This document shows, piece by piece, positions 26,554-34,877 of a stretch of DNA of 64,000 nt (its first letter is position 1; every line of letters begins with the position of its first letter). The stretch is taken from the NCBI RefSeq assembly GCF_018613875.1, contig NZ_JAGGPJ010000009.1, positions 1 to 64,000 on the forward strand, in the 5' to 3' direction. This stretch comes from Arthrobacter sp. ISL-28 (lineage in GTDB: Bacteria; Actinomycetota; Actinomycetes; Actinomycetales; Micrococcaceae). The position numbers were made by a program, and so were the translations under genes. The notes below the pieces were generated by a model. The model was not told where the DNA came from, ran no database searches, and was given only the letters and a program-made list of their open reading frames with translations.

Positions 26554-26605
26554 ATGCAAAAAAGTCCGAAAGAGGCCTGTCCGCATAGCGTCCCGAAAGA
26601 GGGTC
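26554..26605 (+). repeat. Two tandem 26-nt repeat units, locus B
   Basis: The first unit is degenerate (contains GTCCGAAAGAGGCCTG), while the second (26580-26605) matches the unit at 21735-21760 with three differences. A further diverged unit may lie near 26650 (AATAACGCCCCGTAAGACC). Confidence 0.5.
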
Positions 26606-26999
26606 CCGCATCGGGAAGTGCCCCGTCCGACCTGCATGTCGGAGTGTCAGTCCAAATAACGCCCCGTAAGACCGGTCCGGTGACTCGTCCGATGAAGGGA
26701 CACTGTACGGCCCACTCAGCGAGCTAAGTGTTCCTGTTCCATTTCCTTGGAACCGGGACAGTCCAATTGGGACACTCCCCGATCCCGCTGTCATTTTCCC
26801 GTTCGGCCGCGGGCGTTGAGTGTGAACCGCCGTAGCCATCGTCACTCACAGCACTGGCCCACCCCTACGCCCTTCAGATGTCCCATTTCCTTGGAGGTGG
26901 AGGCCATCGGGGGCGTCCCACCGCACGCCTCCTAGGGTGCGGCTGGACTTCTGGCCGGTCAACCTCCAAAAGGTCCGGGAGCCGCTGCCGCCAAAAGCA
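26606..26999. other. Non-coding patchwork
   Basis: About 390 nt without a credible gene. It holds short repeated phrases such as CCATTTCCTTGGA twice and a possible extra copy of the 26-nt unit. Confidence 0.4.
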
Positions 27000-27519
27000 T
27001 CAATCGGCACGTGGGCACGACTGGAGGCCTGGCCACAACTTTTTGGTCAGCAGCGCTGCGCCGATTCCCAGTGCAGACCCAAGGACGACATCGGAGGGCC
27101 AGTGCGCGCCGATGTGCACGCGGGAATATCCGACGCCCGCGGCGACGGGAATGACGGCGGCGCCCAGTCCCGGACTCACCAGGGCGACACCCGTGGCAAA
27201 AGCCGCCGCGGACGCCGAATGCCCCGACGGCAGGGAGGAACTGCCGGATTCCGGAGGCCCGAATCGCAGGAAAGACAGCTGCTCGGGTCGCGGCCGCGAA
27301 GGCAGCAGCGTCTTGAACACCGCGTTCGTGCCCGAAGCCAGAGCAAGCGCGATCAGGCCCAGGCCGGCGTGGCCGGCCGTTTCGCAGCGCCATCGCCGCT
27401 GCTGCCGCAAACCAGAGCTTGCTGTAATTTGCGGCCCAAGACAACCTCTGCAACGCATCGTCGGCGGCGCCGGCTTGGGAGACGGCTGACACGGTCGACC
27501 ACCGCCCGGTCCAGCCCAA
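27000..27519 (-). pseudogene. PAP2-superfamily phosphatase, frameshifted
   Basis: Membrane phosphatase of the PAP2 type, which removes phosphate from lipid phosphates such as undecaprenyl or phosphatidyl substrates. The three catalytic blocks are intact in one frame: KTLLPSRPRP, PSGHSASAAAFATG and SRVHIGAHWPSDVVLGSALG. The matching N-terminus (DALQRLSWAANYSKLWFAAA) is in another frame, so a shift occurs near 27390. Upstream of about 27510 the first frame again offers a start (27581), so two compensating shifts are possible, which would leave a readable protein with a garbled helix of about 40 residues. Otherwise a TTG at 27519 starts the shifted part. Confidence 0.7.
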
Positions 27520-27690
27520 ACAGTTTTCCCGGCTTTCCGGAGGGTTCCCGCCATGTGACCGGCCTGCTTACGTTTCATCACGGCCCGCCTCGCCGGTTGA
27601 CCTCAGGTCACCGGCGCACGGTGGCTCATGAGTCTGACGTCGTGTGTTGTCGCACGCTCTTCCCCTGTGAGACTGCGACGCGGCGCGCTT

Positions 27691-28311
27691 TCACGGTGTC
27701 CCGGTTCCCGGCACCCCAGGTAGGCGGGTTGGCTCCGAGGATGTTTCGGAGGCCCCATGCGGAGTGTGAAGGGAGGCGACGAACTTGGCGAGTTCTTCCT
27801 GAAGGATTCTCCAGTTTTCGGGGTCCATGTCAGCCGGAAAGGCGTCGATCTCTGCCTTGCGGGCAGCAGCCAAGGCCGCCTCCCCTGCACTGGTTAACTC
27901 GACAATGAGTTGGCGCCGGTCCGAAGGGTGCCGTGTCCTTGTGAGGAGTCCTCGGTCCTGGAGCCGGGTCAGGACCTTCCCGAGGGTCTGGCTTTTCACG
28001 TGCACTATGGCGGCAAGCTGTTCCTGGTTCCGCGGGCCGGTAGCGATTCCATCGAGAGCTATGACGGCGGCCCGCGTCAGGCCAAGCGGTGCCAAGGCGT
28101 CGTCCTGGCGGCGCTGGACCAGACGGGCTGCCAGGGAAAGCAGCCGGTAGCTGGCCTGGAGGTCCGGCTGGGGCTCGGTGGTCATCGGTCGGTTGTCCTC
28201 GACCCAACCGGTCTCGATGGGTTCTTTTTCGACTTCTTCATCAACGGTCACTTCGTCGGTCATGCCGTTCCGCGGTTTGGCATCCGCGATCGGTTCGCTT
28301 TCGCGGGACAA
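27691..28311 (-). CDS. MarR-family transcriptional regulator
   Basis: Winged-helix dimeric repressor. The core runs from YRLLSLAARLVQRRQDDALA through the helix-turn-helix (NQEQLAAIVHVKSQTLGKVL) and the wing (TRTRHPSDRRQLIVELTSAG) to a C-terminal dimer helix. About 40 acidic, poorly conserved residues precede the core. A TTG at 28311 has GGGAGG upstream and is the best-supported start; an ATG at 28263 is an alternative. Two palindromes spaced 24 bp apart sit 34-70 bp upstream, with like sites before neighbouring genes, so it probably represses itself and the stress cluster to its right. Confidence 0.85.
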   Translation of the reverse strand: MSRESEPIADAKPRNGMTDEVTVDEEVEKEPIETGWVEDNRPMTTEPQPDLQASYRLLSLAARLVQRRQDDALAPLGLTRAAVIALDGIATGPRNQEQLAAIVHVKSQTLGKVLTRLQDRGLLTRTRHPSDRRQLIVELTSAGEAALAAARKAEIDAFPADMDPENWRILQEELAKFVASLHTPHGASETSSEPTRLPGVPGTGTP

Positions 28312-28343
28312 TGCCTCCCTGACGGAGATTGCTTCCCACTACG

Positions 28344-28381
28344 ATAAGCCTGCTTAGCATCCCGTTGGCAAGTATGCTTAG
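28344..28381. promoter_or_regulatory. Paired palindromes upstream of marR
   Basis: TAAGCCTGCTTA (28345-28356, perfect dyad) and GCAAGTATGCTTAG (28368-28381) have centres 24 bp apart. Both fit the pattern (G)YAAG-N4-CTTA. Position just upstream of the MarR gene suggests autoregulation. Confidence 0.6.
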
Positions 28382-28594
28382 TAATCCGCGCCTGGTCGCA
28401 GCTAGCCGTGCGGGTTCGACCAAAAGCCTGCCCGGCGCCCGCCTGCGCAGATTGCCGGTTCCCCGCCTGAGCTTGAAGCGTCAAGGGAATGAACGCTTGT
28501 CCGGCGGCTCGGAAACTGCACGCGGGCACCTCCCGAAACTCCTGGCGGGAACTGCGGCGGCATTTCCTCCCAATTTGTCCTTGCGCACCAGATA

Positions 28595-28632
28595 GCAAGT
28601 GTGCTTACGATTCAGTTAGTAATCCTGCTTAC
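28595..28632. promoter_or_regulatory. Paired palindromes upstream of the stress operon
   Basis: GCAAGTGTGCTTAC (28595-28608) and GTAATCCTGCTTAC (28619-28632) again have centres 24 bp apart. They lie 65-100 bp before the first gene of the cluster and match the pair in front of marR. Confidence 0.6.
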
Positions 28633-28696
28633 TAATCGAACCCGGCCGTTTGCTGGTTCTCGATCGCCAGCTGACCCTTCCTGAAAGAGAGCAACG

Positions 28697-29500
28697 ATGA
28701 CTGAGAACCAATGGCCCGAGGCTGCGCCGCCGACCACCAGTGACCAGTACCGGAGCGCAGGAACGCCGGGACTCTCCGTTGAGTCGGGGGGTTCCAAAAA
28801 GGACGTCGCCAAGGAAGAAGCGGCGAATGTGGCTGGCCAGGCCGCCGGCGCCGCTCAGAACGTGGCCGGGACGGCCAAGGCCGAGGCTGCCAACGTCGCT
28901 TCCGAGGTGAAGACAAACGCCGAGGATCTCCTTCATCAGGCAAAATCCGGTCTGACGAGCCAGGCAGGCATTCAGCAGCAGAAGGCCGCCGAAGGGATCC
29001 GCAACATCTCCTCGCAGCTGCGCACCATGGCGGAAGCACCCGACCAGCAAGGTGTCGCCTCCGACCTGATCCGCCAGGCCGCGGACCGCTCCCAGTCCGT
29101 CGCATCCTGGCTGGAGAACAGGGATCCGGGCTCGCTGCTGGACGAGGTCAAGACCTTCGCGCGTCAACGTCCCGGCGCGTTCCTGCTCCTCGCAGCCGGT
29201 GCCGGCGTACTTGCCGGCCGGCTGGGCCGCAGTCTTCAGGCAGGCGCCCCGGCCGCCACTTCGGAAACCGGCACAACCGTGCCCGCGCAGCCCGTCCAGT
29301 CCCCGCTGGCGGCGGAAAGCACCCTTGCAGCGGGAACCGGTGGGCCGTTCTACGACGAAACCACGATCAGCGCTCCCGATTACGGCGAGACCGTCTATGG
29401 TGAGCCAGCGCGGCCCGGATTCGCCGCTCCCGGGTCGGCGGGCGCGCCGCTGCGCGATCCCGATGAACCGTATGTTGAGGGTGAAGGACGTCAGCTGTGA
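28697..29500 (+). CDS. LEA-like Ala-rich protein with one membrane helix (267 aa)
   Basis: The N-terminal half is rich in Ala/Glu/Lys/Gln with repeats such as NVAGQAAGAAQNVAGTAKAE, like desiccation-type LEA or apolipoprotein-like amphipathic helices. One hydrophobic helix follows (PGAFLLLAAGAGVLAG) and then a disordered, acidic Pro/Gly/Tyr-rich tail. ATG at 28697 with GAAAGAGAGCAACG upstream. It is the first gene of a tightly packed operon and overlaps the next gene by 4 nt. Such proteins occur beside holin-like and DUF3618 genes in Arthrobacter-type bacteria. An envelope-protection role is inferred. Confidence 0.7.
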   Translation: MTENQWPEAAPPTTSDQYRSAGTPGLSVESGGSKKDVAKEEAANVAGQAAGAAQNVAGTAKAEAANVASEVKTNAEDLLHQAKSGLTSQAGIQQQKAAEGIRNISSQLRTMAEAPDQQGVASDLIRQAADRSQSVASWLENRDPGSLLDEVKTFARQRPGAFLLLAAGAGVLAGRLGRSLQAGAPAATSETGTTVPAQPVQSPLAAESTLAAGTGGPFYDETTISAPDYGETVYGEPARPGFAAPGSAGAPLRDPDEPYVEGEGRQL

Positions 29501-29928
29501 GCAGCCAGGTACCGGAGACACCTCCGACGGCCGCGCATGCCAAGGCGGACACGAATTCCCTCGGGGAGCTCTTGGGTGATGTCACCCGGGATCTTTCCAC
29601 GCTGATGCGTCAGGAGCTGGAGCTTGCCAAGGCCGAAGCGAAACAGTCCGCGACGAGGGCCGGCAAGGGCGGCGGCATGCTCGCTGGCGCCGGCGTGGCC
29701 GGGCACTTCGTGCTGGCCTTCCTGTCCGTGGCCCTGTGGTGGGCGCTGGGCACCCTGATCGGGCTGGGCTGGTCCGCCGTCGTGGTGGCCGTGATCTGGG
29801 CCATCATCGCCGCCATCCTGGCATCGGTGGGCCGCAAGGAACTCAAAGCCATCAAGGGCATGCCCCAGACCGTCGAAACCGTCCAGGAAATCCCGCCCAC
29901 CCTGAAACCCAATGGAGACCACCGATGA
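29497..29928 (+). CDS. Phage-holin-superfamily-like membrane protein (143 aa)
   Basis: Matches the pattern of actinobacterial 'phage holin family' proteins (Pfam Phage_holin_3_6 type). An amphipathic start SLGELLGDVTRDLSTLMRQE leads to LELAKAEAKQSATRAGKGGG, then two membrane helices (FVLAFLSVALWWALGTLIGL and AVVVAVIWAIIAAILASVG) and a charged tail with GRKELKAIKGMPQTVETVQE. Despite the name these are usually chromosomal envelope proteins, not lysis holins. The GTG start overlaps the preceding stop, and the stop overlaps the next ATG. Confidence 0.8.
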   Translation: MSSQVPETPPTAAHAKADTNSLGELLGDVTRDLSTLMRQELELAKAEAKQSATRAGKGGGMLAGAGVAGHFVLAFLSVALWWALGTLIGLGWSAVVVAVIWAIIAAILASVGRKELKAIKGMPQTVETVQEIPPTLKPNGDHR

Positions 29929-30566
29929 GTGAAAACCCGGACGCCATCCGCGCCGACATCGAAGCCACCCGGGCACGCCTGGGCACCAACGTGGACGCGG
30001 TCGCCGACAAGGTAACCCCGTCCAACGTCGTCCACCGGCAGACCGACAAGGCCAAGCACAAGGTCAGGGACGCCGTCTTCGGAGTGAAGGAGAAAGTCAT
30101 GGGCACCGCGGACCGCGCCACCTCCAAGGTCCACTCAACCACCGGCACCGCCGGATCCGCCATCAGCGATGCCGGCTCGGCAGTCAGTTCCACCATGCAC
30201 GACGCCGGCGAAGCGATCTCCGAAGCCCCGCATAAGGCCGCCGCCAAAACCCAGGGCAACCCCCTCGCCGCCGGACTGATCGCCTTCGGTACCGGCTTGC
30301 TCGTCTCCTCCCTGATCCCGCCGAGCGAGAAGGAGCGCGAAGCCGCCGACGCCCTGAAGACAGCCGCGGAACCGGTCACCACCCAGCTGACCGACGCCGC
30401 CAAAGACATGGCCGAGGGCCTGAAGGAACCCGCCCAGGAAGCCATGGAGAACGTCAAGACCACCGCCGCCGACGCCGCGGAGCACGTCAAGGGAGAGGGC
30501 CAGGCCGCCGTTTCCGACGTCAAGACCAGCGCCGCGGACGCGAAGGACCACGTCCAGAACACCTGA
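29925..30566 (+). CDS. DUF3618 protein (213 aa)
   Basis: Begins with the DUF3618 signature NPDAIRADIEATRARLGTNV. A long Ala/Lys/Thr/Asp amphipathic region follows, with a hydrophobic segment (PLAAGLIAFGTGLLVSSLIP) and then repeated KTTAADAAEHVKG-type units reminiscent of LEA proteins. ATGA overlap with the holin-like gene indicates translational coupling. Function unknown; this gene pair and the preceding one form a conserved actinobacterial envelope/stress trio. Confidence 0.82.
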   Translation: MSENPDAIRADIEATRARLGTNVDAVADKVTPSNVVHRQTDKAKHKVRDAVFGVKEKVMGTADRATSKVHSTTGTAGSAISDAGSAVSSTMHDAGEAISEAPHKAAAKTQGNPLAAGLIAFGTGLLVSSLIPPSEKEREAADALKTAAEPVTTQLTDAAKDMAEGLKEPAQEAMENVKTTAADAAEHVKGEGQAAVSDVKTSAADAKDHVQNT

Positions 30567-30641
30567 CACGAATGTGTGGGCGGGCAACTTCCCGGGGAGG
30601 GACGCCCGGTCCGCTGCACAGCCCCGGAAAGGATGGGTCAC

Positions 30642-31739
30642 GTGTCCGAAAAGGAGGCCCCGGAAACCAGCACGGCCAAGGCGTCCAGGGCGCCCGCCCC
30701 GGACGATGAGCGCAAACCCGGCAGCCCAACGGATGTCACCAAACCGTCCTGGATGTACATCGCCAAGAAAACGCTCCGGGAGTTCAGCCAGGACCACTGC
30801 CCGGACCTTGCCGCCGGCCTCACCTACTATGCTGTCCTCTCGCTTTTCCCGGCGTTGCTCGCACTGGTTTCGCTCCTGGGGATCTTTGGCCAGGCGGAAA
30901 AAACGACGGCGGCACTCCTGGACATCGTGCAGGGAATCGCCCCCGGCACCACCACGGACATGATCCGCGAACCCATCCGGGAACTGACCACGTCACCGGC
31001 GGCCGGCTTCACTCTGGTCATAGGCCTCGCCACAGCCCTGTGGTCCGCTTCCGGCTACGTGAATGGGTTCGGCCGGGCCATGAACCGGGTTTACGAAGTC
31101 GACGAGGGCCGCGGCTTCATCAAACTCCGCGGAACCATGCTCGGCGTGACGGTCCTGTCCGTGGTCATTGTCGCGTTGCTCGCGGCCATGCTGGTTATCA
31201 GCGGCCCGGTCGCCGAAGCCGTGGGGGGCGTCCTCGGACTGGGCGGGGTGTTCCTGACCGTCTGGAACATTGCAAAGTGGCCGGTCATCATCCTGCTGGT
31301 CATCGCGGTCATAGCGATCCTCTACTACGCCACCCCCAACGTCCAACAGCCCAAGTTCCGCTGGATGAGCATCGGCTCCTTCATTGCCTTGATGATCTTC
31401 GTGCTGGCCTCGCTGGGATTTGGTTTCTACGTGGCCAACTTCGGCAACTACAACAAGACCTACGGGGCAATCGGCGGCGTGATCGTCATGCTCCTGTGGC
31501 TCTGGATCCTGAACATGTCCCTGTTGTTTGGTGCCGAGTTCGACGCCGAGATGGAGCGTGGGCGCCAACTCCAGGCCGGTATCGAGGCGGAGGAAACCAT
31601 CCAGCTGCCGCCCCGCGACACCAAGAAGAGCGACAAACTCCAGGAGAAGGAAGAGGAAGAAATCCGGCAAGGCCGCGAAATCCGCGAGCAGCACAGCCAG
31701 GACAAGGACATGCCAGACGGCCGGAACCGGCGACAGTGA
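30642..31739 (+). CDS. YihY/BrkB-family membrane protein
   Basis: Inner-membrane protein of the YihY/virulence factor BrkB family (often misnamed ribonuclease BN). It contains the typical LAAGLTYYAVLSLFPALLAL stretch and about six membrane helices. It ends in MLLWLWILNMSLLFGAEFDA, and then a long charged cytoplasmic tail (KKSDKLQEKEEEEIRQGREI). The GTG at 30642 is chosen for GGAAAGG at good distance; an ATG at 30633 overlaps that site. It is the fourth gene of the operon after a 75-nt gap. Confidence 0.88.
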   Translation: MSEKEAPETSTAKASRAPAPDDERKPGSPTDVTKPSWMYIAKKTLREFSQDHCPDLAAGLTYYAVLSLFPALLALVSLLGIFGQAEKTTAALLDIVQGIAPGTTTDMIREPIRELTTSPAAGFTLVIGLATALWSASGYVNGFGRAMNRVYEVDEGRGFIKLRGTMLGVTVLSVVIVALLAAMLVISGPVAEAVGGVLGLGGVFLTVWNIAKWPVIILLVIAVIAILYYATPNVQQPKFRWMSIGSFIALMIFVLASLGFGFYVANFGNYNKTYGAIGGVIVMLLWLWILNMSLLFGAEFDAEMERGRQLQAGIEAEETIQLPPRDTKKSDKLQEKEEEEIRQGREIREQHSQDKDMPDGRNRRQ

Positions 31740-31937
31740 TCACGCACGGCACAGTCGGGCCCCTGCAACCTGCACCGCGACCGTCCCGGCTGGACGTCCC
31801 TATCCATGGACGGCAGTGTGGTCCACGGCTTCGGAAAACCGTACGGGAGGATGAAGAAAAATGGGTGCAGCTCCCGGCGCGGCTGCACCCATTCATTTAT
31901 GCAGAGTGTCGTTCACTGATCTCACTGGCTGTTGCGG

Positions 31938-32114
31938 TCAGTCCTTCTTGAAGACGTCCTTGATCTTTTCGCCGGCCTGCTTCAGATCCGACTTGGCCTG
32001 GTCGCCCTTACCCTCGGCCCTGAGACCCTCATCGCCGGTCGCTTCGCCAGCGGTTTCTTTGCCCTTGCCGCTCAGCTCGTCTGCGGCGTTCTTAATCTTG
32101 TCATCCAAACCCAT
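31938..32114 (-). CDS. CsbD-family stress protein (58 aa)
   Basis: Tiny, very hydrophilic protein matching CsbD: it begins MGLDDKIKNAADELSGKGKE and ends SDLKQAGEKIKDVFKKD. CsbD proteins are induced by general stress; their molecular role is unknown. The start ATG at 32114 has GGGAGA upstream on the minus strand. It is divergent from the PRC-barrel gene, and the shared intergenic region contains one copy of the MarR-type palindrome about 105 bp upstream of this start. Confidence 0.9.
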   Translation of the reverse strand: MGLDDKIKNAADELSGKGKETAGEATGDEGLRAEGKGDQAKSDLKQAGEKIKDVFKKD

Positions 32115-32218
32115 GGTGTTTCTCCCTACGGTTCGCGCCCCGCCGGCCTGCCGCCGGCGGCTGACACTTCCATCCTAGCGACCACCACCGAAAATTCGCC
32201 GGTGCCAGACACCGAATA

Positions 32219-32232
32219 GTAAGTATGCTTAT
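32219..32232. promoter_or_regulatory. Single copy of the MarR-type palindrome
   Basis: GTAAGTATGCTTAT matches the sites near 28.35 and 28.6 kb. It lies between the divergent csbD and PRC-barrel genes. A possible half-site (GATAAGTATGG) follows at about 32234. Confidence 0.5.
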
Positions 32233-32441
32233 GGATAAGTATGGAAGGCCCGTCAGAGGGCTTCCGCCGCGGGTCCGGCCCGCAGCCCCCCTTTCACGGA
32301 GTCCAGAATGCCCTCACATCACACCCCCGGTGGTGACACCCGCACCGGTACGGCGCAGCCATCACCGCACGGCCCCCCCTATACGAAGAAACCCATAGCT
32401 AAGTTCAACGAACCGAAAACAAGATCCAAGGGAGAGACATC

Positions 32442-33236
32442 ATGTTCACCAGGGAAAACATTGACGGTGTGCTCAACGCCGGCGGTAACGTCCTGACCAC
32501 CGACGGGGACAAGATCGGTTCCATCGGCCAGGTCTACGCCGACGACAACAGCGGCGAACCCACCTTCGTGACCGTCAAGACCGGGCTGTTCGGCACGTCC
32601 GAATCGTTCGTCCCGCTCGAAGGCGCACGCATCGAAGGCAACGACATCCTCGTCCCGTACACCAAGGACCAGGTCAAGGACGCACCCAGGGTCGCCGAGG
32701 ACGGCCACCTGGAACCGGGCGAGGAAGACCGCCTTTACGAGCACTACGGTCTCGGCGGAGGCACCACCTACACCGACACCACCCGCGACACCGGCAGGAC
32801 CGACACGTACGCGTCCAGGGAAACGACCGGAACGATGGGCAGGGACACCTCTGCCGGCGGGACCGATGATGCGATGACCCGCTCGGAGGAGCGCCTCCGG
32901 GTCGGCACCGAGCAGCAGGCCACGGGCAGGGCGCGGCTGCGCAAGTACGTCACCACCGAAAACGTCACCCAGACCGTCCCGGTGGAACGTGAGGAAGTCC
33001 GGCTCGAACGCGAACCCATCACCGAGGAGAACCGCGGCGCCGCGATGTCCGGACCGGACATGACCGAGGACGAACACGAGGTCACCCTGCATGAGGAACG
33101 CCCCGTCGTGGAGAAGGAAACCGTCCCGGTCGAACGCGTCCGCCTCGACAAGGACACCGTGACCGATGACGTCACCGTCCAGGAGGAAGTCCGCAAGGAA
33201 AACATCGACACCGACACCGGCGAAACCCGCCGATAA
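32442..33236 (+). CDS. PRC-barrel and DUF2382 domain protein (264 aa)
   Basis: The N-terminal PRC-barrel (about residues 15-90; GGNVLTTDGDKIGSIGQVYA, FVTVKTGLFG, FVPLEGA) is joined by a Thr/Asp/Gly-rich linker to a C-terminal DUF2382 domain. That domain has charged repeats such as EERLRVGTEQQATGRARLRK, VPVEREEVRLEREPI and VPVERVRLDKDTV. This two-domain form is common in Arthrobacter and Deinococcus-type desiccation-tolerant bacteria. Function unknown; stress linkage inferred. The ATG at 32442 follows AAGGGAGA. Confidence 0.88.
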   Translation: MFTRENIDGVLNAGGNVLTTDGDKIGSIGQVYADDNSGEPTFVTVKTGLFGTSESFVPLEGARIEGNDILVPYTKDQVKDAPRVAEDGHLEPGEEDRLYEHYGLGGGTTYTDTTRDTGRTDTYASRETTGTMGRDTSAGGTDDAMTRSEERLRVGTEQQATGRARLRKYVTTENVTQTVPVEREEVRLEREPITEENRGAAMSGPDMTEDEHEVTLHEERPVVEKETVPVERVRLDKDTVTDDVTVQEEVRKENIDTDTGETRR

Positions 33237-33399
33237 CAGCCCCCCCCGATCGCGGGCACCGGGGCCAGGGCCTCTGCCCGGGGCCCCGGTGCCCGCAAAG
33301 GGAAACCCCTTCCAGCGCCTCGCACATCTCTGCAGAGCAAGACTGTTTTGTAGGGAAACATCAGCTTTTCCGTTGAACACCCACCCTCTGGAGGAAACC

Positions 33400-33840
33400 G
33401 TGCATACGTCACAAAAAACCGTCCCCACCGCTCGCGCCCACCATCTCCAAGAAAATCTCCTCACCCATCTGGCCAAGGGCAGGGAGTGGGCTACACCCGG
33501 AATCGAAGCTGCCTTACACCGGGCATTGACCGGGATCGACAGCGGCCTCGAGGCAGCGTCTCCGCGGATTCAAGCAAGCCTGCGCACGATTGCCGACGAA
33601 CTCGCCGGCGGAGTTGGGGTCGTGACTCCCCGAGTCCATGAGCGGATAACCCGGATCACAGCGAAGGCTGCCCCTCCCGCTCCAGACCTCGGCGCGGAGT
33701 TGGCCCGGTCTGAAAAGCCATCCCGGAAGCCGTGGTGGATTGCCGGAATCGCGGCAGCTGCGGCGCTTTGTGCCACCCTCTGGCGCGCCTTTCGCCCAGG
33801 CGGGGAAGCCTCAGTCGAGCCTCCAACGACAGACACCTGA
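33400..33840 (+). CDS. Hypothetical protein with C-terminal membrane anchor (146 aa)
   Basis: The GTG at 33400 with TGGAGG upstream is preferred over a longer out-of-context extension. About 100 amphipathic residues (HHLQENLLTHLAKGREWATP, GIEAALHRALTGIDSG, VHERITRITAKAAP) precede one helix WWIAGIAAAAALCATLWRAF near the end. This layout is common among uncharacterised Arthrobacter envelope proteins. It follows the PRC-barrel gene after 163 nt. Confidence 0.6.
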   Translation: MHTSQKTVPTARAHHLQENLLTHLAKGREWATPGIEAALHRALTGIDSGLEAASPRIQASLRTIADELAGGVGVVTPRVHERITRITAKAAPPAPDLGAELARSEKPSRKPWWIAGIAAAAALCATLWRAFRPGGEASVEPPTTDT

Positions 33841-34094
33841 GAGCGGAGCGGTCCCCAACGATCCTGCCGCCACCCAGTCCGCCATCTAAACGAACCACAT
33901 CATTACCCGCGCAGACACAGACCTGGATGATGGGCGAAATGTCCCCGACAGGTTCTCCACGCACCGCAACCCGAACACCAGGCCTTGAAGAGCAGCAAGA
34001 ACACCAGCGGACCTGCTGACGTTCTTGCGGCCGCCGGTGCCCGGCGGGAGCCTATTGGCCGCCAAACATTCAAGAGGTCAAGGAGCAGACATCA

Positions 34095-34502
34095 ATGAGC
34101 ACCTCCGTCACCCCTCCTAACCCGGAACCGTACAAGGACGCCGGTATCGAGGACATCAAACATGACATCGAACAGACCCGCGAAGAGCTCGGCGAAACCG
34201 TCGAAGCCCTCACCGCGAAACTCGACGTCAAGGCACAGGCCAAAAAGAAAGCCGCGTCCCTGAAAAACCAGGCCACGAGCAGGCTCGCCTCGGGCAAAGA
34301 ACAGGCCGCAGCGGCTATGGCGTCCAGCCGGGCCAGGCTGGACCAGCTCGCCCGCCAGGCCAGAACCTACCAAGCGGAAAACAGGCAGCAGAGCCAGGCC
34401 CTGATTACCGGAGCATGCGCGGTTGCCGGGGCGCTCATCTCCACCATCATCTGGCGCACCACGCGCAGGAGACCAGCTGCAGGCGATGCGCTAATCCCCT
34501 GA
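34095..34502 (+). CDS. DUF3618 protein (135 aa)
   Basis: Second DUF3618 protein: IEDIKHDIEQTREELGETVE is the family signature. A lysine/alanine-rich amphipathic stretch (KAQAKKKAASLKNQATSRLA) leads to a C-terminal membrane helix (ALITGACAVAGALISTIIW) and a basic end. ATG at 34095 with CAAGGAGCAG upstream. It closes the stress cluster. Confidence 0.8.
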   Translation: MSTSVTPPNPEPYKDAGIEDIKHDIEQTREELGETVEALTAKLDVKAQAKKKAASLKNQATSRLASGKEQAAAAMASSRARLDQLARQARTYQAENRQQSQALITGACAVAGALISTIIWRTTRRRPAAGDALIP

Positions 34503-34877
34503 CACAAGTTCGACGACGGAGGAACGGCGTCCCGCAGGTGTCCGTGATCGGTAGCGGCCCGGTCCGCGGTGGGTCCTGTGACTAACGAAGTACGACGCGA
34601 CCGCCGACCGCACATCGCCTTGTTCAAGCCTTGAACGGACGCCGCACCGAGGTTCTTGGATTTCGGCTATCCTTCATTTTCCTGATGGCTTCACTGCAGA
34701 TAAGGCGTGGACGGACGCGGCCTAACCCTGCCGGCCAGCCGGTGCCCACATCCCCTCAGCTGCCGATTTGGATCTACTCGCTTGTCCCTAGTCTGTTAGC
34801 CCCGCTGGACCCTTTACGGAGCTATGGAAGCCATGAAACGGTGTGTCCCACTTCCTAGTACGTAAATTAACGATGGG
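34503..34877. other. Gap left of the IS110 gene
   Basis: 375 nt without a credible gene; it probably contains the 3' end of the IS110-type element, whose borders cannot be placed because this family lacks long terminal inverted repeats. Confidence 0.4.

Noticed and set aside
26937..27908. Plus-strand frame of 323 codons
   Set aside because: Antisense to the PAP2 remnant and the MarR gene; Arg/Pro-rich with no motif.
29497..29928. Prophage lysis cassette suggested by the holin-like gene
   Set aside because: No endolysin or phage structural genes nearby; this holin-superfamily type is common in chromosomal stress operons.
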